A stretch of 64,000 nucleotides of DNA, from assembly GCA_033807775.1 (NCBI GenBank), contig CM066322.1, positions 15,675,001-15,739,000 of the forward strand, given 5' to 3'. This document shows, one piece after another, positions 1-11,737 of this stretch. Every line of letters begins with the position of its first letter. The first letter of the stretch is position 1. Both the position numbers and the translations under genes were made by a program. Source of the DNA: Saussurea involucrata (Eukaryota > Streptophyta > Magnoliopsida > Asterales > Asteraceae). The notes under the pieces were generated by a model. The model was given only the letters and a program-made list of their open reading frames with translations, was not told the DNA's origin and searched no databases.

Positions 1-1555
1 CCAGCAGCCTGTAATGCTATGGTATTTATCGTCTCTCAGATGGTTTACTTTGTAGAATTTATTATGGAGATGAAAGTACTTATATGTTTGTTGCTTAAGC
101 TTATTTGTGAGTCGATTGATATATGAGTTGCTTATTTCAACCAGGAAACACTTCTTGTTCATAAGGAGCTGATGGAGAATGGTGGTGTTAATGAGCTTCT
201 CATTGAACTTCAAACTAAAGGTAAGAAACTTTTCCTGTGATTATTAGCCAAAAGGATTGTCTAATGGATCTGAAAATTAATTATATGAATGTGTTGGTTT
301 CAGGTGTTAGCATAAATGGTGGACCAAGGGCAAGCTCCATGCTTAATCTTCCGGCAGCACCTTCATTTCATCACGAGTATAGTTCAATGACTTGCACCAT
401 TGAAATTGTGGATGATGTGCATGCTGCCATTGATCATATACACAAGCATGGAAGGCAAGTTATCTTCTCTAGTCAAACTCTTTCTATCTAATTTTTGACT
501 CTTTGAGTACATGTATCGTGTCTTCTTTTATTCTTTTGCCATGATGCTTATAGAGATCCACAATGGCTGATTCTATATGCAGTGCGCATACTGATTGTAT
601 TGTTACAGAGGACCGTGAAGCTGCAAATGTCTTTCTACGTCAAGTTGACAGGTTTTTGTGTTTTTATTTTACTACTTCTTTCATGTTTATCATCATTGGA
701 AAATTGAATATTTTTAGTTTATCGGTTTTATTAATGCACAATTAACGTATCCTCTGGTTGGCTCCATTTGCAGTGCTGCTGTATTTCACAATGCAAGCAC
801 AAGATTTAGTGATGGGTTTCGCTTTGGTCTTGGCGCAGAGGTATCATATTTTCATTTCCTTTTTTGGAATAACATATTTTTAGCTAATGCATTTTCCTCA
901 CTAGTTGATAATACACAATAATTGTTCAATGGCACTACAGGTTGGTATAAGTACCAGCAGGATCCATGCTCGTGGCCCAGTAGGAGTTGAGGGGTTGCTT
1001 ACAACACGGTGGTATGTTCTGCCTTTTACTTGTTTACTTCCGAGAAATCTCATTTGTTAGGAAATAATGCCCAATCTGTTTTTCAAAATTAGCTGCAATC
1101 TATGGATAACATCGTGCAAGAAGTTTTTCTTCTTTTTGTCGGGTTTGTGTTTCTCTTTAATTATATTAAAGATAATCAATCACAAATGCTTCACATGCCA
1201 TTTTTGCTAATTATAATTTGCATACTAAGAAGAGTAATGTTCTATAATGGATAATTGCTACTAATTCTGATCAACATAAGATAACAAATTATTTTTATTT
1301 TTAACTGCTTTTGCGTTTAGGAAAAAAAACATTATTTTTCCTTCCACCTTTTGTGTTTATAATCTAGAGGGTTGTGGAAATGAATTTTAAGGAGATAAAT
1401 TGTAATTCCATGAAATTCTTTGATGCTATGGTTCAAAAAGTTGAAGCGATGTAACGTTGGTTGTTGGTTTCAGGATTGCAAGAGGAAGTGGACAAGTGGT
1501 GGATAATGATAAAGGGGTTGTCTATACTCACAAAAACCTCACCCTGCAAGCTTAA
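1..1555 (+). CDS. P5CS: Delta-1-pyrroline-5-carboxylate synthase, 3' end (partial)
   Basis: The last seven exons of a P5CS gene: 1-21, 145-220, 304-454, 583-651, 774-840, 941-1011 and 1474-1555 (TAA). They join to 537 nt (178 codons plus stop) without a frame break. The protein is the C-terminal part of the gamma-glutamyl phosphate reductase (aldehyde dehydrogenase-like) domain. Motifs include PAACNAMETLLVHKEL, GPRASSMLNLPAAPSFHHEY, TDCIVTEDREAANVFLRQVD, AAVFHNASTRFSDGFRFGLG, HARGPVGVEGLLTTRW and the end NLTLQA. The full enzyme is about 715 residues and bifunctional (glutamate 5-kinase plus reductase). It makes glutamate semialdehyde/P5C, the committed step of stress-induced proline synthesis, in cytosol or plastid. 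The kinase domain and promoter lie upstream of the window. The third intron seen here appears to start with GC (455-456), because the codon across it must be AG|T (Ser). Paralogue P5CS1 or P5CS2 cannot be decided. Confidence 0.95.
455..582 (+). other. GC-AG intron of P5CS
   Basis: Exon 304-454 ends with the codons for H-K-H-G followed by AG. The intron then starts GCAAGT and ends TATGCAG at 582. Only this junction gives the conserved H-G-S-A-H-T-D-C reading. No GT near the boundary preserves the frame. GCAAGT is the usual context for non-canonical GC donors. Confidence 0.8.
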
Positions 1556-2213
1556 ATTATGTTTACTTCAAGCTCTCTGAGTATGGGAAACCGCTGCCTG
1601 AGTCCTTGTTTATGAAATTAAGCTATGAAAGGAAAAAAGCAGAGATGGGAAAGATGATGATGACGACGAGTGTTGTACCATAAGATTTTAACTTAACAGC
1701 TTTGACTGCGTTGGTGACTTAAGCGGACCAGGCAGGCTGTGAACACAGAGTATTTGTTGATTGATTAATTGTGGATGGAACAAATAGGTTAGATTGGGTC
1801 TAAATGTCCTCCTCGTCTCTCATTAATTTATCTCCTTATAACTTTCTTTTCACTTTGTTATGTAGTGGTATTTTGAAAATGTGAAAATATCTTCATAGGA
1901 TGGGGATTGGATCTCTACTCTCTAGGAGAGGAGTTATCTATCATTCAAGAAAATCCTATAAAAAAGAAAATATCCATGGAAAATGCAGTAACCCTGCTAG
2001 GCATTTGGTTGATGGATGGTTGAATTTCAATTCAATTCAATTCAAATGTATTGTATCTTATCTTATTACATCCTTTTCAGTATGATAACTTTTTTGTTGT
2101 TGCTAAACATAGACAGAGTCAGCCATCAACTTCTTGAACGATTATTTTACCCAACTCATCAATCTTTTTTACAACTGAATGCAATAGCAAGTTGTTTGAA
2201 GAACTATATTATG
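1556..2213. other. P5CS 3' UTR and intergenic spacer
   Basis: The first 200-300 bases after the TAA are probably the P5CS 3' UTR. The rest is AT-rich, with a short ATTCA pentamer run at about 2023-2045. No gene is seen. Confidence 0.5.
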
Positions 2214-3032
2214 TTTTTAGTCCCTGTGGTTTGTTAAAAATTTATGTTTTCGTCCCTAATCTTTATTTATTACATTTTCGGTCATTGTGGTTTGCATTAT
2301 ATTTCTATTTTCGTCCTTGGCACTGACGCTGTTGTTGTGCTCCCGTTAAAAACGCATCACGTGCCCCTCACATTAGGGGCACTTTAGTCTCTATAGTTTC
2401 CCGCTTTTAAGTTTTAACTGACATTTCTTAATTTCTATTTCACTTTCTTCGTACCAAAACCCACATCTTTATGGTAATATGCTTTTTTCAATATTCACTT
2501 TGTTCCTTCTTGCAATCTAGTGTTGTTCATGTTTTCTCTTCTCTATCTACATCTTAGTTTAACATTTTTGTTCTATTTTACACCTTTTTTTTCCATGAAA
2601 ATAAACTATGGTGGGTCTTTTACCAAGTTTCCAGACAGAAAAGGTAAATTACGTAGACTTAATTTGTGATAGATTTTTTGTTGATGGTTGAAATCAATGA
2701 TGCAAACGTTGGTGATTATTTCGATGAAGGTAAAATGAAGAGGGGAAGGGACTAATGAAGATGAAGAGGAGAAGGGGATTTGAATCGATGAAGATGAACA
2801 GGGGAAGGCGATGAAGGTAGAAGTACTTGGAAAAGATTTGTAAAAGACATGTTTACCCTCATGTATAAAGCAAGTGGGGAAGCAGTTAACGGTTCATAGT
2901 CACGGTGTCAACTACAGGGACGAAATACGAAAGCAATGACAAACCACAGTGATGATATTCGTAAAATGTCAGTATCACAGGGACGAAAACAGAAATTTTC
3001 AGCAAACCACAAGGACGAAAAAGGTAACATAT
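2214..3032. mobile_element. Non-autonomous TIR transposon (Mutator-like type)
   Basis: Imperfect inverted repeats of about 100 bp bound this stretch. The left arm has TTTTTAGTCCCTGTGGTTTG near 2214 and further 'TTTTCGTCC' blocks to 2315. The right arm (2905-3032), read on the other strand, begins TTTTTCGTCCTTGTGGTTTG and repeats the same blocks. The interior has no credible ORF and has GA-rich GATGAAGA repeats at 2690-2820. No convincing target duplication was found, so family assignment rests on TIR style. Confidence 0.6.
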
Positions 3033-3170
3033 ATTTGTGTAAAGTTGCTGACATCTGAACCCATTTTCTTTTCTGTTTCCTCAAGGTCATAACAAACGTT
3101 GTAGACTGACCGACTGAACTCTGCACTTACCGACTCAGCCGTGTGTTTTGATTTCATCTTCTTCCTTTAC

Positions 3171-3198
3171 AATTGGAATTGGAATTGGAATTGGGGGA
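3171..3198. repeat. Hexamer microsatellite (GGAATT)n in CASPL 5' UTR
   Basis: Four tandem GGAATT units lie about 25 bases upstream of the CASP-like start codon, so probably in its 5' leader. Confidence 0.8.
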
Positions 3199-3221
3199 AT
3201 GATCAAAACACAGAATCAGAG

Positions 3222-4165
3222 ATGAAATCGTTGTTTGGGAGTCCGGGAAAGGCAAGTGGGGTTGTATTGAGGATGGGTCAGTGCTTATTTGCTGCTGCTT
3301 CTCTTGCTCTCATGGCTTCTGCTTCTGGCTTTTCTACTGCTACCTCCTTCTGGTCTCTCTCTTTCTCTGTCAAATACATCAATTTTCTCTATTTCAACTG
3401 GGATTTCATTTTTGTTTTGTATGTGGCTTTTATTACATTTGTGCCTTCATACTGTCTGCCTATATGAAACCAAGAATGCAATAAGCCTTTGACTAGATTT
3501 TATTGGTACAAAGAATTGTTCTTTGAAGCATTTATATCCACTGTCTGCTTGATTGATATATGTAGCTTGATCTTAATTTGTTTTTTTGGGAATGGTGTCC
3601 TAGGCATAATAGACTAATTCCAACGGTAAGACATAACCAGTACGCCACAATCCTTGTGGTTTTGATCTTAATTTGTTGTTTATCCTTAATTTCAGCTATC
3701 TAATTGCAGCAATGGGACTACAAGTCTTGTGGAGTTTTGGACTTGCCTGCCTTGATATCCATGCTCTAAGGTTAAAGAAAGATCTGCACAATCATATCTT
3801 ATTGAGCCTTCTTGTGGTTGGTGACTGGGTTAGTAGCTTTTTTCATATAACTTTTCAACACCATCATCACAAAACCAATTAATATAAATCCCATTTTGGA
3901 GCATGTTCTTGGGTTGTAGTTTGAACTCATCTGTTTTAAAAAGTAATAATAATATGAAACTCAGGTGACAGCGACTCTATCGCTTGCAGCTGCTTGTTCG
4001 TCAGCTGGAGTCATGGTTTTGTTCATGAAAGACACAGATATTTGCAGATCACACAACCTACTATCATGTAATACATTTCAGATCTCCATAGCTTTCGCTT
4101 TTGTCGCGTGGTTTCTTCTTGCGATTTCTTCGTATGTCATGTTTTGGTTGTTGGCCACAATTTGA
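3222..4165 (+). CDS. CASP-like protein (CASPL5B-type), complete
   Basis: Three exons, 3222-3352, 3696-3828 and 3965-4165 (TGA), give 154 residues in frame. The start ATG opens MKSLFGSPGKASGVVLRMGQ. An upstream in-frame ATG at 3141 would add 27 low-complexity residues translated from the GGAATT repeat, so 3222 is preferred. Four hydrophobic segments fit the CASP/MARVEL fold: about 14-35, 45-62, 78-100 and 125-152. The Arg of TM1 (R17) and the Asp of TM3 (D87, in VVGDWV), both conserved in CASPs, are present. Other motifs are MGLQVLWSFGLACLD and LSLAAACSSAGV. CASP-like proteins are four-pass plasma-membrane proteins, some of which organise membrane scaffolds for wall modification. The role of the 5B clade is not established. 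Intron 1 carries a short SINE-derived insertion. Confidence 0.93.
3567..3677 (-). mobile_element. 5'-truncated SINE fragment with 16-bp TSD
   Basis: The 16-bp direct repeat TTGATCTTAATTTGTT occurs at 3567-3582 and 3662-3677. It encloses about 79 bp beginning with a T-run, which is a poly-A tail on the minus strand. The body has 'GGTGTCCTAGGC', close to the 'GGGTGTCTAGGCC' of the SINE at 57529. The promoter (5') part is missing. It sits in intron 1 of the CASP-like gene. Confidence 0.75.
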
Positions 4166-5121
4166 TTTCGTGTTTTTGATTTTCCACTGATTGTAAATAT
4201 CGTGTTGTTGAGTGAAAAAACAAATGTGCGTTTTGTTCTCTCAACTGTAATTAACATGAGATCTTCTGAGAATTGATGTCGATGTCCTTGTGGGCGAGGT
4301 TTTGTGTCGTTTATGTATGCGTTGGTTTAGCTTTGACTCATCATCTGTTCATAAGAACTACAACATTTTGTTAGATGTTTAATTGTAAGATTTGTGTTTA
4401 GAGAACTTCTCATGTCAAAATTACCTCTTCATACATTGATGAATTGATTTGAATGCATCTTCTTTTTAGAATTTCAAACTAGCCATTTTGGACTGAACCT
4501 TTTAGCCCCTTTTTTTAACAGGTTGGGTTGGGTTGGTTCTAACTGGTCTTCTATTGATCCTCTGATAACCAGTTATAATTCGGTCTCAATAGTTGATGTC
4601 TCCTCTCTCCGTTATCCACTTCTGATGGAATATACTCAACAACACAAATAAAGGTACCTTAAAGGATTTGGGACACCAACATGGAGCCCATCTCAATTAT
4701 TTAAAAATAAAATAAAGAATCATATATTTGATAGGATTTTTGAATAAATGTGAAGTAGGATTATGTGATTTTAATTGATCCAAATATAGCATCACTTCTG
4801 TACTTTTAATTGTGTGCATTTATTGGAAAATGAGAATGTGAATGAATCAAGAAACCACAAATACCTCAATTTTCTAAGACCTTTTGTTTACCTTTTAAAA
4901 CAAATACTTTGAAAATTAAGGAAAAAAATTGATCACAAAAATAAGGTACTAATAATATTAAGATTATATGACACATAAAACAACATAACAAAAAACAGAC
5001 CCTTTTACAATTGATCTTTCTAATGTCTAATGGGTCTTTTTACACATAAAACACAACTCAAATAAACACACACACATTACATAAACTAAACCTCTTATAA
5101 TTATATATATTGACATACTCT
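4166..5121. other. Convergent intergenic spacer
   Basis: This lies between the 3' ends of the CASP-like gene (+) and the GDP-mannose pyrophosphorylase gene (-). It holds both 3' UTRs and AT-rich DNA. No other feature was recognised. Confidence 0.6.
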
Positions 5122-6499
5122 TCACATCACTATCTCTGGTTTCAAGATGCTAGCTTTGATTTCCTTGTGAGGTAGAACCACCCCTCCATTGCTGTACACC
5201 TCATCGCACACGTGCACATCTTCTCCAAGAATCGTCATATTCTCGACCCGGGCCCACTGTCCCACGGTCGAGTGCCAACCTATGATACTACTCGAGATGC
5301 ACGCGTGTTTCTTGATGCGCACACCGCGCATCACGGTGCACCCAGACAGTCTCACACCTGACTCAACCACGCACCCGGGCCCGATTGCAACGTCCGGCCC
5401 GATCAAACATCCGTCACCAATCTTGGCACTTTCATCAACCAAGACATTACCCACAATGTGTGGTCCACTAGCCAGTTTCGATGGTGCGTTCTTTCTTAGT
5501 GAGTCTAGGTAGAGCCTTAAGCCCGTGATGTAGTCCTTTGGCTGTCCAATGTCCATCCAGAACCCTGGTAGAACCATTGCGTACAGCAGTTTTTCAGATG
5601 CGATTTTTGGAAAGGTTTCTTTCTCGATCGAAGTGGGCTTCAGTTCAATTCGGTCAAGAACAGATGGGCTCAGCAGATAAATCCCAGCATTGATCTTGTT
5701 ACCCACAAATACTTTTGGTTTTTCAACAAATTTTTCAACTTGACCTGTTGATTCTTCCATAACTACCACACCATATTTCGAAGGCTCATCCACCTATTTC
5801 AAAAATTCCAACCAAAATCTTCAAAATCCATGAAGAAACAACAATGACTCATAACTCATTACAAAAAAAAAATAAAAAAATTATGCAACTTCACCTTGGT
5901 CACCATTATAGAAGCTTCACCACCATGGGACTTGTGGAATGCAATCATCGCTTTCAGGGGATATTCACTGATAACATCGCTGTTAAGAACAAAAAAAGGC
6001 TCTCCGGAATCATCTATTAGTTTGTCTCTGGCTAGGGCCAGGGGGCCTGCGGTTCCAAGCGGCTCTGTCTCTTGTGAACATGAGATCTTTATCCCAAGCT
6101 TGGCCTCAAAATCCTTTAAGAAGTTGAGCATCACCTGCATAAACAAGAGAGTATTGGAATTTGTTGCGAGCTTACAGATGAATTATATAGCGTTCAACAG
6201 AAAAGAATAAAAAGCTTCAAACTTTACCTCTGGCTGGTAATTGATAGCTAAAACCACTTCAGTAACCCCTATAGCCTTCAGAGCCTCAATCTGATATAAA
6301 TCATAGTTATACAAGATAAATTTATACAAATACTTTGATATAAGCTTAATTTTTAATAAAAAAAGAGGATGCTCATGAATATATATACCTGGTGCAGGAT
6401 CATGGGCTTGTTGGCAAAATCAACAAGTGGCTTTGGGACGCTGAGAGTTAATGGCCTCAACCGAGTTCCAAATCCTCCAACAAGAATAAGAGCCTTCAT
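5122..6499 (-). CDS. VTC1: Mannose-1-phosphate guanylyltransferase (GDP-mannose pyrophosphorylase), complete
   Basis: Four coding exons on the minus strand: 6499-6389, 6290-6228, 6134-5895 and 5793-5122. They give 37+21+80+223 = 361 residues, exactly the length of Arabidopsis VTC1/CYT1. The enzyme makes GDP-mannose from mannose-1-phosphate and GTP in the cytosol. This feeds ascorbate synthesis, N-glycosylation, GPI anchors and wall mannans. The N-terminus has the nucleotidyltransferase signature GGFGTRLRPLT (residues 8-18), followed by KPLVDFANKP. NSDVISEYPL (about 109-118) holds the metal-binding Asp. GNKINAGIYLLSP and the GFWMDIGQPKDY motif follow. From about residue 255 hexapeptide repeats form a left-handed beta helix (IGDGCLIGPDVAIGPGC), ending KASILKPEIVM. 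All splice sites are GT-AG. I see no defect. The gene symbol is by orthology. Confidence 0.96.
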
Positions 6500-8165
6500 A
6501 TTGGGAAGCTTTTGCTGCAGAACAAAACTATCAGAAACCAAGAAAGAGAATGCAATCCAATTGCATACATGGAGAGGTATTGAACCCTTTCTATTTAAAG
6601 TGCTAAACCAAGAAAGATGAATATCTACGGAACTTTTAGTTCACGTTTTGTAGGTCATCGACTATGATAAATATGTCAGTGCTTCAATTGACGGGTGTAC
6701 ATCAAGATTGACACGCATTCATCACATTCAAAGAAGAAGATGATCATGAGTTGAAATCTTTAACAGATGGGTTAGGAAAGAAATCTTGAAGACTTAAAAA
6801 GCCGAGGTAGTGCGAAACAGCCAAATCTTCCAAGCTACGTGTCATCATGTCACGTGAATAAGATGGCTTTGCTGGATAAGAAATCAAATTCCATATATAG
6901 AACAACCCCAAGCTCTCAATGAGTATGACATAACTTATGGCTTTAATGCAGACCTTGATCTGGTGGTAAAACATTTTTCTTTATATTATTATGATAATGT
7001 TTAACATAGTATGGGAACATTATAGCTTTCAAGGAGTTTTTATCTTTTTATGCGAATATGTTAACAGATTTTTTGAAACAAGGTTACTTGTGTACAGATG
7101 AGCTTAAAGGGAAAGATGTTTGATCTAGCAGGGCTTTCCACTGTCATTATGCAATTTTCTCACAGATTTTCAGGCTCAAAGGTCCAGTCTTAAGTTATAA
7201 AAGCAGGTGGTCTTGGTTTGAGCATCACACAAATTCTTTCACCCAAGTTAAAGATCATAGCAGAAAGTAACTCAGTCGAGTAAGTTAGTAACCCATCTTG
7301 AATCACCGAAGTATACCTATAAAGAGCTATAGAATGCACCATACCTTAGAAGTATCAAGGGGTCATTTAGTTAAGTGACTTTCCACATAAGTCACTTTTT
7401 ACAAACTAACTTTCTGCTTTTTCAAGATTGGGCTATTTAGTTAAATGACCAGAGGTTTAACACCAAAAGGTAGATCATTTGAATGTAATTGAGTTAATTT
7501 TATTAATGATCACGTTCCTAATTAAAAACTAGGTCATTTAACTAGCTAAATGCCCTAGAGGTTTAACACCAAATAGCCCAATATTGTGAAGCACGTTAAG
7601 GATACCATTAAAAGTTTATGTTGTGATGTAAGATCTTCTACATGGCTACAGTCACATGATCGGTTCAAGGATCTAGTCCTTATCTTGATGTGATTCAAAA
7701 TAACCACCACGATTTTTAAACTGTTAGCAAGTCAATATCATAGGGTTCTCTATTTCAAATTTTAATCAGATGATTACATATTGACCCAATTGAGCAGAAA
7801 CATAAGATAGCCAACTCAGTAATTCACCAGATCTGTTCCTAAATTGAATAAAAATCTTATCAATTTCACAAAAATGCAATGAAATGCATTAAAATTCGAA
7901 ACTAAATACAAGGATCTATGACTTCTTGAACCTGATTTGCATTGATTAAACCTACATTGTTCAATTGTCATAAAACCAGACGACCGACAGCTTTTACAAC
8001 GTAATGAAAATCATGATTGAAACAGGGAAAGAAAAGAGATGAATTACCTTGGGGAGAAGAGATCTTGACTCTGTTTGAAACTAAATTGGACCCTAATTTG
8101 GGTGTGTTTTGTGTTGTGTATAAATAGATAGATTACAGATACAGAGAGAGGAGAAGAGGGTGGTT
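6500..8165 (-). other. 5' UTR of VTC1-like gene with a 1.5-kb leader intron
   Basis: A strong acceptor (TTCTGCAG on the minus strand) lies 15 bases upstream of the ATG, at 6515. A matching donor (CTTGGG-to-GTAATTC context) is at 8047. A CT-rich minus-strand leader follows from 8048 to about 8165. I infer a non-coding first exon and an intron of about 1,530 bp. Leader introns often raise expression of housekeeping genes. No coding sequence is seen in the intron, which contains a MITE. The transcription start is not placed. Confidence 0.6.
7427..7582. mobile_element. Small MITE in VTC1 leader intron
   Basis: Inverted ends ATTGGGCTATTT (7427) and AAATAGCCCAAT (to 7582) enclose about 150 bp. An internal 'GAGGTTTAACACCAAA' block occurs twice. 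A wider, weaker inverted pair (GGTCATTTAG at 7361 with CTAAATGCCC at 7545) suggests nesting or a complex end. The superfamily is not assigned. Confidence 0.5.
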
Positions 8166-8366
8166 TGCGACCCCAAACGAATTGGCGTCAGGGGTCTTTA
8201 TTACACGCTGTTTTTATCAACAGGAACCTTCTCCGGTGATTGTTTGTTGTGTACAGAGACAGAGCCTTGCTGTATATATTTGCAATACATATTATATATA
8301 TATATATATATGCGTAAGGGATATTCTATTTGCACCTAATTCACGCTTATTATTATTATATTATAT
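8166..8366. other. Upstream region of VTC1-like gene
   Basis: Promoter-proximal DNA of the minus-strand gene, with a short (AT)n run at about 8289-8311. No discrete element is assigned. Confidence 0.4.
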
Positions 8367-9639
8367 TATATTATTAGACTTGGGATCATGTGAGACCAAT
8401 GGTATTTGATGAGATCCATGAGACCAACAGCTAACCATTAGATCAGATTTATAAAGTAATCGATGGTGAATAAGTTCACGGTGGCATTTTTGTGATTGTT
8501 TTGAAAGTCAATGGCATTTTTGAACCTTGTCTCATTCATTTTCAGATCTACAAATTTCCAGAGATTGCTTTCGTCGACCTTTCTCCAGCCACTGTTCGTT
8601 CCTTCCGTCCACCGATGAAAAGCATCTTTAAGTTATCGAAGGCTTCTCGGCTACGTTAAAACTCAACGAAGATCATCTTCAACATCAAAAATGCATCATG
8701 TATTGGTAAGGAACTAAAAGTATCTATAGGGACTGCCTACAGATTTTAGTTGATGGATTTTACATTGCTATGAATACGGTGTAGAAAATCATGTTTTGCT
8801 TCTCCTAAAGTTGTTTAATTTTGCGTCTTGGTCACCTCATAGCTCCGATCAATCATTTTCTGGGTATGTTCTTCATTGATTCTTCCCCCTCCCCCAATTT
8901 GTCTTTAATAGGCTATTATTTTTACTGTTAGAGAGTTAAAACCATGGGTAAGTTTAATATCTATTACGAAACTATTTTTTGCATATAACACCTTTAAGTC
9001 ATTGAGTCCTGCATATCTTTGTTTAATGTATCATCTTTTTAAGTTGTTTGTGTGTGTTTTTGCTTATGGTGTATTTGCTTACTAAACACCAGGTGCTTAT
9101 TACCTATAAGCTTTACATACTATTAGGGAATGAGGAATTGAAGTTCTTGCTCTGTTCTGCGAGTTAGGTTTTTGCTTTTGTTTTGAGTACGAATGAAATT
9201 GGAGTTTAGCAACTATTGGAAATTTGTTTATTTCTGTCATATTTTATTAAGTTTTTTGAATTTTGTGACAAAAGGAAAATAAGGTAGCAACAATGGCTAA
9301 TGACTGTTAGGTTGGAGTTTGGTATTGGCTAATCAAATGATGAAATTTTGTTTTGGATTTCGTATTTGGATTCTTGACTTTTGTAAATTGAGGATCAAAA
9401 GATCACATGGCTTTTGGGTTTGTGAGACGGTGTAAAAAAATGGTTTGAAATCAAGATACATCTTTCTCTTTCTATCACTATGTTAATATAGACATCTTTC
9501 AATATAAATATACCAAATTATAGTTTATTCTCGGCTACCAACTTTAAGTTCTGCAAAAACAAACATAAGCCTTCAAGTCATTCTCTGTCTTTAGAGGAAG
9601 TTTGTTTGACCTTTGCCCTTCAAACAAAACAACAAACAA

Positions 9640-9966
9640 CTGAACCTTCACAACAAAACGTGAAGGTTCATTCAATTAATGTTAAAGTATGTTCGAAACA
9701 AAGTATATATTATAAAGCAAAATGACCCTCACCTAGGCTGAGGATGGCATTTTTATTGCCTAGGATTTGACAATACTATACCATAATCGAAAGGTACAAT
9801 GGCCCAAACGACCTATCAGTTCGGTTGTAAAGAACGTGTCAGTTCGGTAGTAAGGAACGTGTCAGTTCGTTACTAATGCACCATTGAGTACTTGATTCTA
9901 ATGAACTGAATGAGAAAGGTATTAGCCTTGAGCAAACCTTCACAACAAACTAATTGTGAAGGTTCT
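9640..9966. repeat. Dispersed CCTTCACA...TGTGAAGG hairpins
   Basis: Inverted repeats of the type AACCTTCACA-loop-TGTGAAGGTT lie near 9643-9667 and 9937-9965. Related copies occur near 11382-11400, 13153-13262 and 13556-13582. They share their arms with the palindromes of the array at 11738-12998, so this appears to be one motif dispersed through the 6.56-kb element. Confidence 0.6.
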
Positions 9967-10289
9967 CTTGATTTCATTTGGGAACAACTAATCTTACCTC
10001 TTTATTATTTTATTTTTATTTTACTATGTTCTTAAAACACGTTGTACCTTCTATATCAGTTCCTAGTTCAGAAAGATAAGCAATCTAAAGAAGTGAATGA
10101 ATCATTGTTCAAAGAAGGTAACTTTTGTGTACAATATACTAGTTCTCGACATCTCGTCCTTTCTAATGTATGTCATCTTATTTGTTATGTTGTTTACCTC
10201 GTTCTCATGAGATAAGGATATTTACCTTCACAATGTTTGTGAGAGTTTAGTGTTTTTGTGCCTTGACAATGTCATTTTTATGGTTTTAT

Positions 10290-10329
10290 GGGTCTCGTGG
10301 AAATAGTTTGGTCTCACATGATCCCAAGC
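10290..10329. mobile_element. Unpaired right-end TIR of the 8377-14935 family
   Basis: Read on the minus strand this is GCTTGGGATCATGTGAGACC followed by AAACTATTT and GAGACCC, the family's terminal pattern. No left end with a matching target duplication lies nearby. It is probably a relic of an earlier insertion or rearrangement inside the larger element. Confidence 0.5.
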
Positions 10330-11737
10330 ATTCTGAACGTATGATTTAGATGTCGTAGAAAAAGAAAATGTACATGTTTTTCTTGTGTCTTTACCACATG
10401 CCAACCTGAAAGGAGCAATTGTGTTAGAAGTTTAACCACCTGGAAGCAACAACATGCTCAAGGTTTTAGGTGTGACTTCGGTTTTACAGCTTATTATTAT
10501 TTTTAAAATGGTTGAATTACTGGTGAGTCCCGAACCACAACCACCGGTTCAAGAGTTAGTATCAATTGGGTCAAAGACTCAAAGACCACATGTGGTTTTA
10601 GATTTTATTAAATGATTACTATATAGTATTTTATTTTTTCAAAGATACCCTCACTGTGCAAACAAACTTCCAGTAACTCTCTGTTGGTTCACTGCACCTG
10701 CCTAGGCCATTGTAGTACTACTATTGTGTACAATCACACATCATACTTCACAGAAAAATGACAAATATGGAAACAGTGAGGTTTTCATCTTGTAGTTACA
10801 TACAGGTACTACAAGGGCTAAATTACATATAGGTACAATTAGATTGTTAATGTGATTTATTAAAAGAAATGGTAAATCTCCATGCTTTTATATGTCTGGA
10901 TGACATCTAGTGTCTTGTATGTAGAATATACTCACCCTTACATTCAAAGCACAAGCTTTTTTACTTCACGTGTTTTATTTTTTTATATTTCATCAATCTC
11001 ACTGAAAATGGCAACAGGAAAATAACCATTAACAAAAAGTCTTGTTGCCAAGTTTAGAAGTACTCCAAACGAAGCTCCAACTTCAAAACGTGAAAATGAG
11101 ATGAACATTGAAGGTAACAATTTAATGAACTTTCTGGTCTTTTGCCTTCATTTCAGTGTTATGTGTCCTCAATAAATACATTACAAACAATTTACATTCA
11201 TCTTATGGAAGCAAACCATTCTAAATTTTTTTTTTTAGAGAATGTAGTGAGCTTGAGAGACGATGAACACATATCCCTTATGCCATCAAGTCAACCCATA
11301 CTTTCAAAAAGGAATCTGCATCCATAGGGCTTTGAAGGCTACACGGGTTGAAGAAGCAGGTAATGTTAAAATAAACCTTCGCAGTAAGTCTGCTGTGAAG
11401 GTAGTGATGTTATCTGATCGTTAACTTGGCCCTTCTTTGTATGATTTCTTGTTAACTAAATGCAGTCAGTTTGAACACAATGAAGTCTAAAGTAGCCGAC
11501 GAAGTGAAGGAATGGAAAAGCTTTGATGCCAGAGACAAAACCGACATTTGGAAAAACCTAGGGAAGATTTGGAAAATAGGTTTTCTTGAGAAACGATCTG
11601 GTACATTGTTCTATGTTTTAGGTATTTTGTGTAATGGTCTACACAGTTGTTTCTTGAGGTAGTTTTGTTGATGATTAGGAAGCTTGTTGACAATGATGTT
11701 TTAGTAGCATGTATAAAATACTATACGTTGTTTTTAG

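Noticed and set aside
2908..3126. 72-codon minus-strand frame
   Set aside because: It lies across the repeated TIR blocks of a transposon; the repeats make the pseudo-protein periodic.
11142..11662. Short exon-like frames with adjacent GGTAAC/GCAGGTAATG splice-like sites
   Set aside because: They may be captured or decayed exons, but no family is recognised and no continuous frame can be assembled.
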